This document shows positions 11,081 through 24,060 of a DNA stretch of 64,000 nt, in pieces. Position 1 is the first letter of the stretch, and the number at the start of each line of letters is the position of its first letter. Source of the DNA: Pleurodeles waltl (taxonomy: Eukaryota > Chordata > Amphibia > Caudata > Salamandridae); assembly GCF_031143425.1 (NCBI RefSeq), contig NC_090439.1:354200027-354264026 (forward strand), in the 5' to 3' direction. Made by a program: the position numbers and the translations under genes. The notes below the pieces were generated by a model. That model was not told the origin of the DNA, made no database searches, and worked only from the letters and a program-made list of their open reading frames with translations.

Positions 11081-12269
11081 TCTATTATAGGACTTTGGTA
11101 GCACATAGTAGATAACATTATTTGTTTCTAGAACATGTGCACATTCCAGGTACCCATTGTGATTAGCTTTTATATAGCAGTATAATGTAACTGAAAGATA
11201 TCCTCAATTATTTCACTAGATTGGCCTTTGGTCGGAGGTGTATTGTGCTATTTCTATTTAGGCAGGGTTGGGTGCTGTTCTGCTTTTTATGTGCCTTATG
11301 GAATTTTATGTTTTTGTCAATTGTATGCACTTTTGGATGATTGTTGCTTGTTGTGTATTTATTGGTGATATTGGTCATGGTCTGTGACCGAAATAATGTT
11401 TTTTTTACTAATATTAATCATTATAAATATAAATATTCCCTGAATATTTCATTTTTATTCCAGTTTAGACGTTTTGGAGTAATTTCACAAAGGTGTGTAA
11501 CAGTACATAAATGAGTACTACAGCAGTATTACTTCACATACTCATAAATACCTTTGTGAATCAGCCCCATCATCTCTACACCTCTGCGTATCTATGACCA
11601 TCACCAACTTGGTTAGAGTGTAGTTTGACAGTGGAGTTGATTGAAGTAGATGTTTCATTCTGGGATTGCTGCAGCACTGCAGAAGGTTGCCGTATAAACA
11701 ATGCCCATTTTCACATTTCACGGTTCTGGAAGTGCTGGGCACTGAACTAATACACATTTTACCAACATCCACTGTGCTATTGTTTGACATGGACTTTTTT
11801 ACTTGCTTTGCTACCTTAATGATGTAATTTTGGAGGCAGCTGACTTGGGAGGGTCTTTGATGGGCAGCAACGCAGAATTAAAGTTTTCTGTTGCCCATTA
11901 TTGCCCCAGGTGGGGCAGGATGCGATGGGGTCTGCTACATGGTCTACAAAGGTAAGTCTTATGGTTTGTGCAATCCAAATTTCTAATTCATCCCGGCAAT
12001 GCCCTCATTAAACCCGCATCCCACAGCAAATACAAAATGTCTCCATTGAATTCAATTGAAGGGTACATGTTTTCGGTATTGCACTTTCTGCGTGTTTTTC
12101 AATATTGGACTTCATATATTTAAAGAGAAAAGCAACAAGAATGCTACAATTTGGATAAAAATACTGACACCATTCGAAACAAATAACCAGTGAGAAGGTT
12201 GAAGTGGGATCAGCTGGAATTGTCCCAGGAGGTCCAAATACCACCAACTAGATAGAACTAAATGACACA

Positions 12270-12463
12270 GAAATCACTTGACCTGCTGGAATGGAATGTC
12301 CATCTGACAGCGAATGAGATACTCTGTCACAAATGTGACGGATAGGTATTCCGTCAGCCGTTGTACAAGTGCCACTGAATATATTGCACTTGTAATTAGG
12401 CAGGCTGGATATTTGCCACATTTGTGACAAAATATCCCAACCACCAAACTCTAAAGTAGCCCC
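12270..12463 (-). mobile_element. MITE fragment related to the 39371-39538 element
   Basis: Read on the minus strand it begins GGGGCTACTTTAGAGTTTGG and contains CACAAATGTG palindromic words and ATTACAAGTGC-like boxes in the same order as the complete small MITE at 39371-39538. A TTA follows the conserved end at 12464-12466. The other end is not clear, so limits are approximate. Confidence 0.45.
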
Positions 12464-14321
12464 TTAATCTCACCATACCTAAATATGTGTCACATCTTGT
12501 TCTCATGTGAGACACTGTAAAGCCCTTGGGTCAAGGTTACGCTATCTAAAACAGCAAAGATTTAAAAAGAAATAAAAGAGCCAGCTGCTCTAATATCTGC
12601 TGCCTTGCAAGAGCCACATGATTATTGTGAATGGGGCCTGTTGCTGTCAGAAAGGTCTGGCCCCCTGCACTCATAAATCAGTATATTAGTAGTACACGTC
12701 AAGTCAGTGAATTTTATTTCTGCCCTTAAACTCAAGACTGAAACAGAGTTCTGTACTTCAAGCATTTCATGAGCAGTGACTCATGGGGTCTGTAATGCAA
12801 GGAGTGCGCAATCTGTTCCATCTTTGCATTATTCCTTCCCCTGTGGCAGCCCAATGCTAGTTCAGAGTTCCATAGGAGATTGTGCCTTGTGCAAACCTAC
12901 ATGCACCCCTCTGTGAATGCGGGGAGTGTGGTATGCAATGAAATGCATTTGAGAGAGCAGAACTTAGCCCTGCCATTATGCGTTTCAGAAGGAGAAATAA
13001 AGTGTTCTCAATGATGTATATGATGTTTTCATGCAAACAAAAAGAGCTGAAAGCTGTGAAATGAACTTCACTTAGAAGTTGAAATGTAGAATGATCATAT
13101 GCAAATCACATGTATGCAGTAATATTCAATGTATGAATATTATGATAATGTAGTTAAATGGCATTGCTATAGTTATTCCCCATTGATAGTACTTATGTGA
13201 CACGCACATTTAACCATTTATTTGAATGTTCAATGAGGTCTATGTCAAGTTGGCTGAAGTTAAAGCCTGAAATGTTTTTCTATGTTCAATCTCAATGTGG
13301 ATGTTTTGCTCTTGCTGCATATTTTATTTGCAGATGTGTCTGCAGAGTCTTCAGTTAATGAAAAGCTTATTGTTAGTTGTAGATAAGCTGTTCTGGGAAG
13401 ACAGGTTGCCAAGGACGAAGAGTTGTGCAGAAGAACTATCCTCTGGATTCCTAAATAAGAGATCCCAAGTCGTCCTGTTGCTTGGATTGATAGTTGGAAC
13501 CCTAATGAGAAGTTACCATTCACAATCATGTACAGACCATGGAAAGTTACTAGCTGTGACGTCAACTGTCTGAATTTTGGTGGGATAGGAGTGTCTTAGC
13601 CAGTAAGAGATCCAGATCCCCTTTACTCTTTCTCTAGAGCAGACTCTTAGTGACTTAGGGAGGTACAGACCTTTGTTTCCCCTTGCTTTGGCTGATGTGG
13701 CTTTATGCTATACACATCTCTCTTACAGAAACTTCTACTTAGGTGTCTGTAGTGCTGACACTTCAGTTCATTCTTCATTGCCTTAAACTAGAGAATTAGT
13801 GGGGTTTCCTATAGCTTATTAGAGCAGTTAGACCTATATAGATTCAATGGTTAGGCAGGAGAATCGAAGCTTGGATTCTGAGCACCAAATATAGGGCCCG
13901 ATTAACAAAGGTAAAGGCAGATGTTTGCAACAGAAAATCACCTAAATGGGGAGGAAGCTTTCTTCCACTCTTGAGTCCCTTCTGATTCCTACTTATTATC
14001 TTGTGTTTATACCCTACTCTGGAGGGTCTCCCCTTTATGGATGGAAAAGCCTCACCCACTTAATAGTGGGATGCTTCATCATCATCTAGTCCAACCTGCC
14101 AGGTTGAGATAGTACTAACCCGGCGGTCTCAACCGTAGTCCCAGGAAAGAACGGGCTCCTCCTGGGGCAGGGAGATCCTTATAAAGTGTCTGCTTGTCAT
14201 TAGGGTACCAGTGTATTGGATACATTAGGTATGATGCTGGATAGGATTAAAACAAATGTACTCCCTTCTATCCTGAGGGTGATCACGGTGTGAAATGGAT
14301 CTATGATGGATCCCAAAACCT

Positions 14322-14416
14322 GGTTTATTCTGCCAACGTTTCAGCTGTCCGGGATGTACCTGCCAGAAAAACTATTACTCAAGGCGTTCATCCTCCGGCC
14401 TTCTTCAGGGCAAACC
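14322..14416 (-). ncRNA. Hammerhead-like ribozyme motif, candidate
   Basis: On the minus strand: GGTTTGCC, then CTGAAGA (fits the CUGANGA core), a helix-II region that starts A-GGCC and returns as AGCT, then GAAAC, then GTT followed by GGC. GCC before the core pairs with GGC after GTT, and outer GGTTT can pair with AAACC further 3', giving an open helix I as in type I hammerheads. Helix II is weak here and carries an extra A next to the core, so activity is uncertain. The words CCTTCTTCAGGG and CAACGTTTC recur widely in vertebrate Penelope-like repeats, as I recall; no PLE coding sequence is seen beside this copy. Confidence 0.35.
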
Positions 14417-17408
14417 GTCTTCAAACCCCTTCTGTCTATTGCATCTCTGTTATATCTCGCATGCAGAGGTAAGACTAATTCCTACGTGTGTCCTCTATTC
14501 ATCTCCCTGCGACTGTCAGGGGAGGCCTCATCAATCTCTAGAAGCGGGGTTTCCTTTGTCACACTGTCATCAAAGAAAATCCTCCATTCCTGCACCTAGT
14601 CGGGCTGCTCTGTAGCACTGCTGCTTCCCTGAGTGCGAACCTTAAAGATACTACTTGTAAATGCCCTTTGTGAATTCCCAAAGTCATAAATTTAGTCGTT
14701 TGATCAAAATTTAGACCAAACTTCTAAGTTTACCTTAGTGAATGGGGCCCATTGTTTCTTTTTTCTATATTGCTGCTACTGAGGTTTTAGTATGTCGCAT
14801 GTTACTGCGCTTAAACTTTATTTGACGCTTCAACTCACCTTTGGTAATTCTGTACTTACTTTGTATGTTTTTGAGACTCCATTACAAAAGTCTGGCTTTG
14901 AACTTTTTGAACTTTGATTGCACTTTCCCGAGCATTAATGTGTGACCGAATGGGTAGCACTTTACATTGATTAGATTGGTTCAATGCAAGCACTTGCTCC
15001 CTTAAGGTATGGCATCAATCTTTCCAGAAAGTAAGTTGTGCTAAGAGCCACAACATCCTATTCATAAGGGTCAGCCAGCAAGTAAAAGGAAGAACAAGAC
15101 TTGATGACTGAGGAACCAGCCTGCAGGCTCCCCAGTATGAGACGTACTGAGGCACACTTTGCTAAGCCCAGGACAACCGCTAGAACTCCCACTCCTGATT
15201 GGCTAACCCACGCAGCACTGAATTGTGCTTCCCACCCCAGACATCACACATAAACGGGGAGCATGAATGTGGCGGAACAGTAATTCACCTTGTTCGCTTA
15301 GCGTAAGTACTGCTGGGATGGAAAAGTCCTCTGCATTGTAAAGATGTGCATTGCTGCTAGGAGTGTCCAACTGTACAGTTTTCTGCAACCGTAATACAGA
15401 TTTTTTTGTCATAGGCAACCACAGGTCATGCAGATGTGCCATACACCTGTCGTATAGATTGTGGTCTTGCTGGACCAGGAGGGGCCTCCAAAGCCCTACC
15501 CTCATAGTGGTGAAAGCCTACTGCCTTCACCAGGAGCTAACCAGCATGAGTGCGGTGGAGGCAGCATACCATGTAGTGATCAGCAGTGGTTAACAGGACC
15601 TTTAACGCTCTGTCACTAGAGTGAGTAAAACAGTCTCACGCAATTTCATAAAAGATCCGCTGCTGTGTGCTTAACTCACCCTTTGCTTCCATCAGGTAGA
15701 TATGGAGTGATGCACAGCACAGGAGTAGTGACTCTGCGTTGGTTGTGTGTGTAACTGGGAACAGTACAGTACAACGATGGAGCAGTATTGTTCAGTGCAT
15801 GTGTGGTTAGTACATGTAGTGGGTGTATGTATGCCTGAAAAGTATACATTATATGAGAAATATAATGCTGTGCAGTGAAGCACAGGGACAGCATGTGCTG
15901 GGTGTAGGTGTGGTGCATGACATACAATCCAAGAAGGGAGATGAGTTGTGAGGCACATCCATAGTGGAAGAGAGGAATCCCCTCAGACAGATTTGTGTAT
16001 TGGTGCATTCCTGTGAGCGAGGTGAGGACACACTGGAGGGAATACAAAAAGACTCCTGTTACATTTCAAAAGACTGCAATTTGATTCAGCAATAGATCAC
16101 AAGGAAGAGGCCCGAATTCATTGCAGGAAGGGAGATGAGGGTAATATGAGAATCATGAAGAGTAGGTCTGGGGTCTGGCATTAACCTTTGGATGCACATA
16201 TCACTGTACCTGACACTGAGGTGTGAACTCTGGTCACTTCCATTAATTGTGTTGTGGACAATCAGCTTTGGAGATCTGCCTTCTGTAAACAACATCTTTC
16301 ATGAAGAAAGATAAACATGAGACATGCCCACTTCAAAAGAAGCAGAACATCAACATAAAACTTCAAAGACACAGACCCTAAATCACACTTGGTGTCAGGA
16401 GAAGAACTATACAAAGGGGATGTTGTGTTACAAAACATGTGTCATCTCCCAAGCAGTCAGATGGGCTGTGTGAGAAGGTGAAGCTCTGCAAGACTTCGGC
16501 CTGTGACCAAGACTGGGGCCCAAGCCCTGCTAGTCTCTTCTCTGGGTGAAGGGACATCACCCAGGGAAACCACGACCACCAGCCCAGGAACTTGGAGCAC
16601 CAGACCATGCCTGCTTGCCAAGACCTGTGAGGAAAAGGAAAGCATTGGAGGGAACAAAGTCCAGTGGGGAACAGAACTGTGAGGACTCCATGTGCGAAGT
16701 GTGATGGTTCAGCTGTGCACTGATTGGGCTGTAGCTTGTGTGCAAGATTGTTTTTGGCAACCCCTGTATGCCAGGAGAGGGCCACTGTTGACTGAGCCAA
16801 GTATTGGATGCTGTGTGGTGGGCACCAAACCCACACGGCCTCATTGCAGTGACCTCATGTGCCAGAGGGGGCCACCGGTCAAGAAGTTGTGTGACCAGCA
16901 TGCCAGGCCTCATGAACGCTTGAGCGGTGTATGCCGGGAGGGACCACCATGGTATGGGTAATCACACCTGAGGAGTTTGCACTGCACTCAGAAGGTACCA
17001 CACCAACCCCATGTGCCAGGAGAGGCTGTCAAGAGCAAACCATTAAAGACTTAGGGTTGTTGCCCAGGACTGGTGTGAGGCTGTGACTGGCAGGTCTAGC
17101 CAAATCAAATGATCTGCCCTAACTGACCCTAGTGGACCAGAAGAACCCAGAGGAGGATGACGCACGCTTGCTGGGCTCTTGTCAGGAGCCAAAGGACTAA
17201 ATCTCCGCCCCCCCCCCACTGAAGAGCACTTGGCTTACTGCATTACTGTGAATTGGAAGCTCTTTCGATCGCTGGGGAGAGCAGCCGTGGCAAACTGGAG
17301 AGTGAGCCTGCAACCGGCTGAAGCTGCCACATGTATTGCAGCCCAACTTCACCTAGCAGGATATGATCTCATGTATGCCCATGCTCAGGACACCTGCTAC
17401 AACACTAA

Positions 17409-18224
17409 GGGGCATATTTATACTATTTGCGTCAAAACTGTGCAAATGCAGTTTTGCGGCAAAATGTATAGTGTGACTTGTGTCATTCCAAAGCGCCAGC
17501 TGGGTGCCAAATTTATGAAATCCTGCAAGCCGGCGCTCAGGGTGGGCTAGCATCAGAAAAAAATGATGTTAGCCGGGTGGGGGGTGGCGGTACGGAGGAA
17601 GGGAGTTTTGCCTCAAAAAATGACACTAGGCTGGTTAGAGGCTAAATAAAATCCTTCTAATCAGCCTAGTGTCATTTCGTGAAGCAAAACCTTCCATACC
17701 ACACGATTACTGTCTTAGAAAAGAAAGGGGCCATGCCCTCTCCCCAGTGGCCAGCACAGGGGACCAGGGTGCCCTGGGCATGGCCACTGCACCCAGTGCC
17801 ATTCATGGGGTCCCATGTCGGGGCACCAATGGCACTTAATTGATTTTTAAATACTTACCTATACTTATCATAGTTTCCTGAGATGGGGTCCTCAATCCTC
17901 TGTTGTCCCTCTGGTGTGGGTGGGGGTGTTCCTGAGGCTTAGGGTCAGCACTTTGAGCCTATACCATTATTAAGCCCCTCCTCTCACCCGTGCGTCATTT
18001 TAGTGGGGGATAAATATGGGGCTATGGGGATAGCAAGATGGGAACGCTTACCTTGCATCTCATTGACACAAGGTAGGTGCGCGCTTCCAAAAAATGGTGC
18101 TAACTCCAGTATTTTGACGCTAGACGTATCTAGCATCAAAATATGAATATGGAGTTAAGTTTGTGCTGAATTTGCATTAAAAAAACGATGCAAATTTGGC
18201 ACAAACATAGTATAAATGTGTCCC
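17409..18224 (+). mobile_element. Hairpin-chain MITE, copy C (816 bp, diverged)
   Basis: Left end GGGGCATATTTATACTATTT, right end AGTATAAATGTGTCCC, 3-bp duplication TAA at 17406-17408 and 18225-18227. It follows the same order of internal palindromes as copies A and B but has many substitutions and deletions, including a worn right terminus (GTGTCCC for ATGCCCC). It is the oldest-looking copy here. Confidence 0.85.
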
Positions 18225-18227
18225 TAA

Positions 18228-20992
18228 ACACATCCATGCTACAGAACCGGGTAAGAATTAAACTAGAGCCTTTGTAGTCCCAGGAAGGATATTTACTGCT
18301 GAAGATGCTGTGGCACCCGAAACACTTTTGACTGAAAACTTGAAGAGTCAAAAAGGAACGAGTACGAGTTAATAGTTTGCATGCCCTGATGCGGCCACCA
18401 GCGAATGGGGAATAACCTTGAACACATTACATGAAGGAGGGCGGGACAAGAAGTCGCCTGACAACTACTAGATCCCTGACTTCAAGAGTGATTGTGTTAT
18501 TGCATTTGAATGTCGCATCTCTTTGGGTATGGACAGAAATGAAATATTACTTTTTCTTATAAAGGTAAGTATTTGGATGTACATTGATTATTGTCCATAC
18601 TGTTCGCACTTTGAGTTATGAGTCGTGTCCACAGACCTGTATCCTAATCCCTGCCCTGTAATCCCCCCACCCCCATGGGAGCTTTGACTGTACTACCACT
18701 GCTACCACTGAGACTCAAGTGTGGAAGGGCTACTTGACCCCTTCGAGTGGGATCCATAGTACATGGGCCCCAGTACATCAGGAGTAAATGTCCTCAAATA
18801 TCACGGTTGGGCCCAGTAGCCTCTGAGTTCCCCATCACCCTCGCAAAGGGGTTCTAACAAGTACATTAATACAAATTAGCAGTAGCTCTGGACGACCGGA
18901 ATAGAAATATAAGGTGGCAGAGGAAGGGGGAGTCTTTATCGTTATCATGGACAAAGAAAAAATACTTGTGTGTTAGATTCCTGTCTGAGGTGGGCTACAT
19001 CATTTTGTAATGACTGGGACGAGGAAGTTTTAGGATTGGGTATTGTGCCAAAACCACAACTTTTGGTCCATCTGTTACACAATGTTTACCTCATTACTCT
19101 TTTATACTCCGTACTTGTTCATTTTCTCCCTTCCTTCCAGTTTCCCATCCTCTCTCTTGCTTACTCAAGACTTCTTTTTTGCTGATTCGTTTAATTACAA
19201 ACGATTAATGTGTAAAGTGTTTATTACCAAGAGCGTCCATGACATAACTGCTCACACAGGAACTGCTTTACAGCTGATAATCTTGTTTATGTGCAGACAA
19301 CTTCATATAACTTCATGTAATCGTGCCTCCGTGTCGTATCCCGGAACAGATGTCTAACCATGAGCACCGAAATCGCTATTTCTAACAGTACGGCGACATT
19401 AAATGATATAAGTAGTAATTATCCATGTGAGAGGGAGGCCTATAAATTACATCATGCGTGTGTTTTAAGCACCAGACAATAGTTCTGTGATAAGAACGGC
19501 TTCATTGATACGTTTTTAATTGTATTTTCTGTCAGAGAGCAACTTCTTATTAATACATTAAAACATTTCTCAAACCATAAACTGCTTACAATCTACACAA
19601 TCACGTCAACGATAAAAGACAGAGGCACAAGCCCCCTTTCGAGGGGGGCAAATGTTAACTGTAGATAATACCTGTTTTCTTCCACACTTGAAAAATCCGT
19701 TTTACTCACACATTTAGGCTTACACAGAAATCCCTGCTTACCTCCACTTAGTCCAACCAGCAACTGAATGGAGCCGAAGTGCGTGCAGAAATCTTATGCC
19801 TGGAAGCGTTCAAGTTGAAATGTGTGATTAACCCCAGCACGCCCAAATTCAGAGCCAATGTGATTTAAACGGAACAGAGTTCGGCAATAATGGCCATCCC
19901 TGTGAAACCCCAAATTTATTTGATACTTTTCGCTGTGACCTGAGTACCGAGTTGAGCGATATGAATTACTTTTCTACGTAAACATTTTTACATAAATTGG
20001 AAAAAAGTGTGGGTTAACAATGGTGCACTTTTAGATTTAATAAATTTATGAGCTTCTGTTAGTTACTGTCAGTTTTAAATAAGAAATAAGCCATTCGTGC
20101 CCTGCTCTTTCACTGCAATCACAGGCCACGTGATCTTACTGTTGGCATGACTAAACTGCTTCAGTGCGATGGATATTTAAATGAGACAATGACAACTCCT
20201 GTTCAGTTTGACTATAGGGTATGAGGAATGAGACAAAGGCTCAAGGGTGCCGATATACAGAAGCGTTTATGAGTACAGGAACTCGTAGTACAAAAGCACT
20301 CTTTTACATACTTCTAAATGAGGGAGAAAGAATCTTAACTCTATGACCTTAACTCATGGTGCACTGTGTAACACGGATAGTCTTTTCTTCCTGATTAATG
20401 TCGAACTTGCTTAAAGGTTCTATAGTTTGCTATCCTGTTAAAAGGAATGTTTCAACTACACTCTACACTCCTCAAAAACAATAAGTAAACACTTATTTTC
20501 ACTGAGCTTCGTCACACACAAGAACCCCATCAGTCCCTGTTCCTAACGCATCTACTCGAGAACACCTTACAGCTTTAAAATGGGCCCTAAACTCCACGGC
20601 TGGAGCTGGCAGAGGAGAGACAATCACTACATAGAGTAAGGCACGGAAGCCACACAGAAAAAAACTGAGATGAAGGGGGTTGCAGGCTGCAGTACCCAGT
20701 GCTGGCAAAAATACTTTGATGAGGCCTCATTGATGAAGCTTCAGACTTCTTTCTAGAACTCTTGTAAAAAGTAAGTAGAGGATCCAGCTACCTCCAGATG
20801 AAAGCAGAAAAGAAATCAAGGCAAAGAAATCTGATGTCACACTAGTGCTTTCCAACTGTTGACATATGTCGGTATGATTGTCAGGACACAGTCCCTTTTG
20901 TATCAGGACTAAGCCCACAGTAGCCGCACAAAATGTGAATTAGTGCACGTATTAGGTATGAACACTGCCAGACGTTTTTGTTACATAGTGGC
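18228..20992. other. Unassigned sequence
   Basis: No coding domain, terminal repeats or tandem array were recognised. The tract is AT-rich from about 19350 to 20450. A string at 20247-20330 (ACAGAAGCGTTTATGAGTAC onward) resembles small MITE interiors near 2085 and 11500. Confidence 0.4.
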
Positions 20993-23900
20993 TGTTAGAA
21001 ATTGGGTTGTTGGTTTACTAGGGTGTGAGCCCTGGTCAAGCAGCAACCACAATCCTTGTCAAGGTGAGATAAGCCAACCCTAAATTAACCTGTGCTCAAC
21101 CCTTTGGTGGCTTGTCACAGAACAGTCAAGCTTAACTTAAAAGTAAAGTATATGTGCAACACCTCAAACATCATTAAAAGTGAAAAATCACACAAAATGT
21201 TTTCCGCTCCAAGTTCGAAATTAGAGTCATTTTTAGTAAATGAAACAAGACCAAAACGACAAAAATCCAATCAGTAGAACCGAAGACCTGCAATTTTAAA
21301 GGTTTTGTCAAAATAGCACCAAAAGGAACAAAGCGCCAACTCTGGTTATCTGGTCAGGCTGGACCGGGACACATTCACTGTTAAACCGGTCATCCCTAGG
21401 ATGGTCTTCCCGCAAACCTCATGCCTACTTGCCTCCAATTCTTGCTGGAATTTTGTTTCTGTTGGGCTTAGTTCGCTGTGCTCTTTACCACTGCTGACCA
21501 GTGCTAAAGTGCTTGTGCTTGATCCCGTAAACATGGTATAGTTGGCATATACATAATTGACATATTTTGTTTACTTGTAAGTCCTGCAAACAGTTTATGC
21601 CATCTACCAAGAGCCTGTAACCTAAATGCTACAAGTGACCCTGCAGCACACATTGTGCCACCTGCCTAAGTAGTCCTTTAAAACGTTTCCCAGGCCTGCC
21701 ATTGCAGTCTGAGTGCAGTGTCACACTGCCATGTCAACAAGGCATTTAAACCCCCTTGCCATGCCTTAAAGTCCCCTTTTATTACATATAGATCACCCAC
21801 AGGTAGGCCCTAGGTAACCCAAAGGGCAGGGAGCTATGTAATTAAAGTTTGGGACATGTACTTTTGAGTTTTGCATGTGCTGGTAGTGAACAACTCTCAA
21901 ATTCTTTTTTCACTTCTGTGAGGCCTACCCCTTCCATAGGATCACATTAGGGATTCCTTTTTACATTTAATAAGCCGTAATTCCTAATTGAGAGGAGGTA
22001 GATATATCATGTTTGTTACCTATGGAATTGTAATGACAAATCCTCTTTAATGGTAAATGTCACTTTTACAAAGTTAGCATTTTCCTGCCCTTAGCCCTTT
22101 CTGCCAATCAGCATGTCTTGGGTCACATGACTGGGTGTAGCTGTTAGATTTTGTGAATTCCTTCCAAAAAGTCACACAATAGAGGGATTAGATGTGCCTC
22201 TATGGTCCATAAACTGGCAGGATGGGGGGGGGGGGGGGCGGAGCTGAGCACTTACCTACATGCACCTGAATAGGCTGTGACCCGTCTCCACACAAAAGGT
22301 CTAACAATCTTATTTGTCACTGCTGCCAGCGTAGATCCAGGGGAGCGGGGTCAGAAAATTCCAGCACTCCAAAGAACCTTTTTCCCAGAAGCTTCTCTCA
22401 CCTTCCAGGAGAAGGGCACTACAGTATAAAAAATAGGACATTCAGACCCACTTTCCAGGTCACTACTGGATCTGGAGAAGGGCTCTCAGAGGACCGCCTG
22501 CTGCTGTGTTCTGCTGTGCTAATTTGGCCAAAAAGTGCTCTGAGAACTAGGAGGAGACAGGGACAAACCTGTTTGCGTATTTGTCTGAGGAGGTCGAATT
22601 GATTGTGCCGCTCCTCCCACTATGTTCTTGTCCGCACCAGCAATTCACTTTCCAGCAGTCTTTTACCAAAGGGGTATCCAACCTTGTTGAACTGCCTTCG
22701 GATACTGCCCTCTGCCTCGTCCCACTGGAGATTAAAGACTTCCATTTCAGCAACTAAGTTCAAAGGGAAAAATCTTCACAGCAGCTTTGCTCCAAGGCCA
22801 TCTGACAATGACACTCCCTCCCACACACTCCCGCAGCCTTGTCCTGCTGAACATCTTCGGAAAAAAATTCGGACATTTTTCTTCTAAACTTTTTCTGAGT
22901 CCAAAGGTAAGCACTGACCAGGCCCAATCCACTTCTTATATCCGAACTGCACTCCATCGTGGTCGTCCTTAACTTTTGAATTTGACCCCGTCTCATGCGA
23001 CTAGATGTGTGCAGTTGGCGCTTTGATCTTTTAGGAGCTAGATTTCACTTAAAATGTGAAAAATTCATAGCTCTGGTACTGCTGATTGGAGTTTTGTTGT
23101 TTTGGTGTCAAATAATTTATAAAAATGTACACTATTTTTCTAAATTGGTTTGGAATTTTTCATGTGTTGGTTTTTCACTTTATTACTGTTTGTGTGCTGT
23201 ATAAATACTTTGCACATTGCCTCCAAGTTAAACCTGACTGATTTTTGTGCCAAGCTCCCTAGGTTTAAGCAGACGTTAATTTAGTGACTTTTTGTGGTTC
23301 ATCCTGCAAGGAAGTGTGGTTATTGCTTGACCAAGGCTCACACCCCAGTCAAACAACATCTCAATTTCTCACAGTCACAAGTTCAGGCCAACTGCAATGG
23401 AGCATCTACTGGCTACAGGGACCCACTTAGCTCCACTAAACACAGTACCTTAAATGCTGGGGTGCGGTCTGTGCTGTGTTGCTTTATGTTGTTCATCGTC
23501 AATTCCAAAGAAGCAGTAAGGTAAGGCTTTATGGGGCTTGGCATCGCTTTGCAAGGGAAGTTTGGCAGGGCCTTGCTCACTTTGCATTTGTTGCAATGAG
23601 CTTGCAGCTCTGCGGTAAGGCGTGCTGCAGGGCTTGTTGTCGCTCAGCGTTGATTCCGATGTGTCTGGCAGCTGTACGGCAAGGCTCTGCATCACTTTGC
23701 ATCAGTTCCGATGAGAACTACAGCTGGGTATGGCTGAAGAAAATTCAGACCTGATTCCAAGAGCCACCGCTTGGGAGAGCAGGATTCATAGATGGCAGAG
23801 TTCAGGTGCTAGATTCAGGGAGACTGGAAGTCTGTTATGTCACTGAGGCTGCTGATCAGGAGGCCAGCCAACTAGCCCTTGGAGACACTCTGGGGTCTGG

Positions 23901-24060
23901 GCTCATAGTTGCAGGTCAAGTCCTTCTCACCCAGGCAAGAAGGCAGCAGGTCAACACAGCAGAGCTGCAGTCCTTCAGAGCAGCAGTCCAGCAGAGTGGC
24001 GGTCCTTTCAGCAGCCCTCAATAGAATGAGAGTCACCAAAAGGGGCAAGGTTAGTCACAG
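20993..24060 (-). mobile_element. Diverged LTR-like stretch, limits uncertain
   Basis: It begins TGTTAGAAATTGGG at 20993 and keeps the word order of the LTR family at 4421 and 58450: AGCCCTGGTCAAGC, GGTGGCTTG, AGTCAAGCTTAACTTAA. Further on, GGGCTCTCAGAGGACCGCCT (22486) and a TATAAAAAAT box near 22425 resemble LTR promoter/leader sequence. A long G run sits at about 22223-22238. I could not find a matching end or a 5-bp target duplication, so this may be two LTR fragments side by side. Confidence 0.4.

Larger units (their letters stand above)
3341..11430 (+). mobile_element. Decayed APE-type LINE, plus strand, split by three insertions
   Basis: Three coding blocks occur in LINE order on the plus strand: a basic ORF1-like region (3394-4303), an exonuclease/endonuclease/phosphatase start (7590-7720), and reverse transcriptase fragments (9930-10262 and 10810-11080). 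The blocks are separated by later arrivals: a solo LTR at 4421-7099, a hairpin MITE at 8799-9713 and a retro-insert at 10276-10799. Removing these restores the expected order, so they are parts of one element. Stops and frameshifts are frequent. The AT-rich stretch after 11080 may be the 3' end; no poly(A) tail or target duplication was found, so both outer limits are approximate. The clade (CR1, L2, Rex1 or L1-like) cannot be settled by eye. Confidence 0.75.
11431..17405. other. Mostly unassigned ancient sequence
   Basis: No protein domain is recognised in any frame. Small items seen: an inverted pair TTCACAAAGGT/ACCTTTGTGAA at about 11485-11560 followed by CAGCCCC (MITE-like end); a similar pair near 14660-14752 ending GTGAATGGGGCCC; and loosely periodic TGCCAGGAGAGGGCCAC-like words near 16767, 16857, 16930 and 17009 that could be a worn tandem repeat. 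Two items are listed separately (12270-12463 and 14322-14416). Confidence 0.45.

Noticed and set aside
15676..16047. 123-residue minus-strand frame rich in His, Tyr and Thr
   Set aside because: Low-complexity composition, overlaps two other frames of similar length on the same strand, no domain.
16378..16913. Minus-strand frames of 118-152 residues
   Set aside because: Three overlapping frames with no known motif and no splice or repeat support; probably chance.
22223..22238. G run as a functional G-quadruplex
   Set aside because: A single homopolymer run without the four-tract layout; more likely a slippage product.
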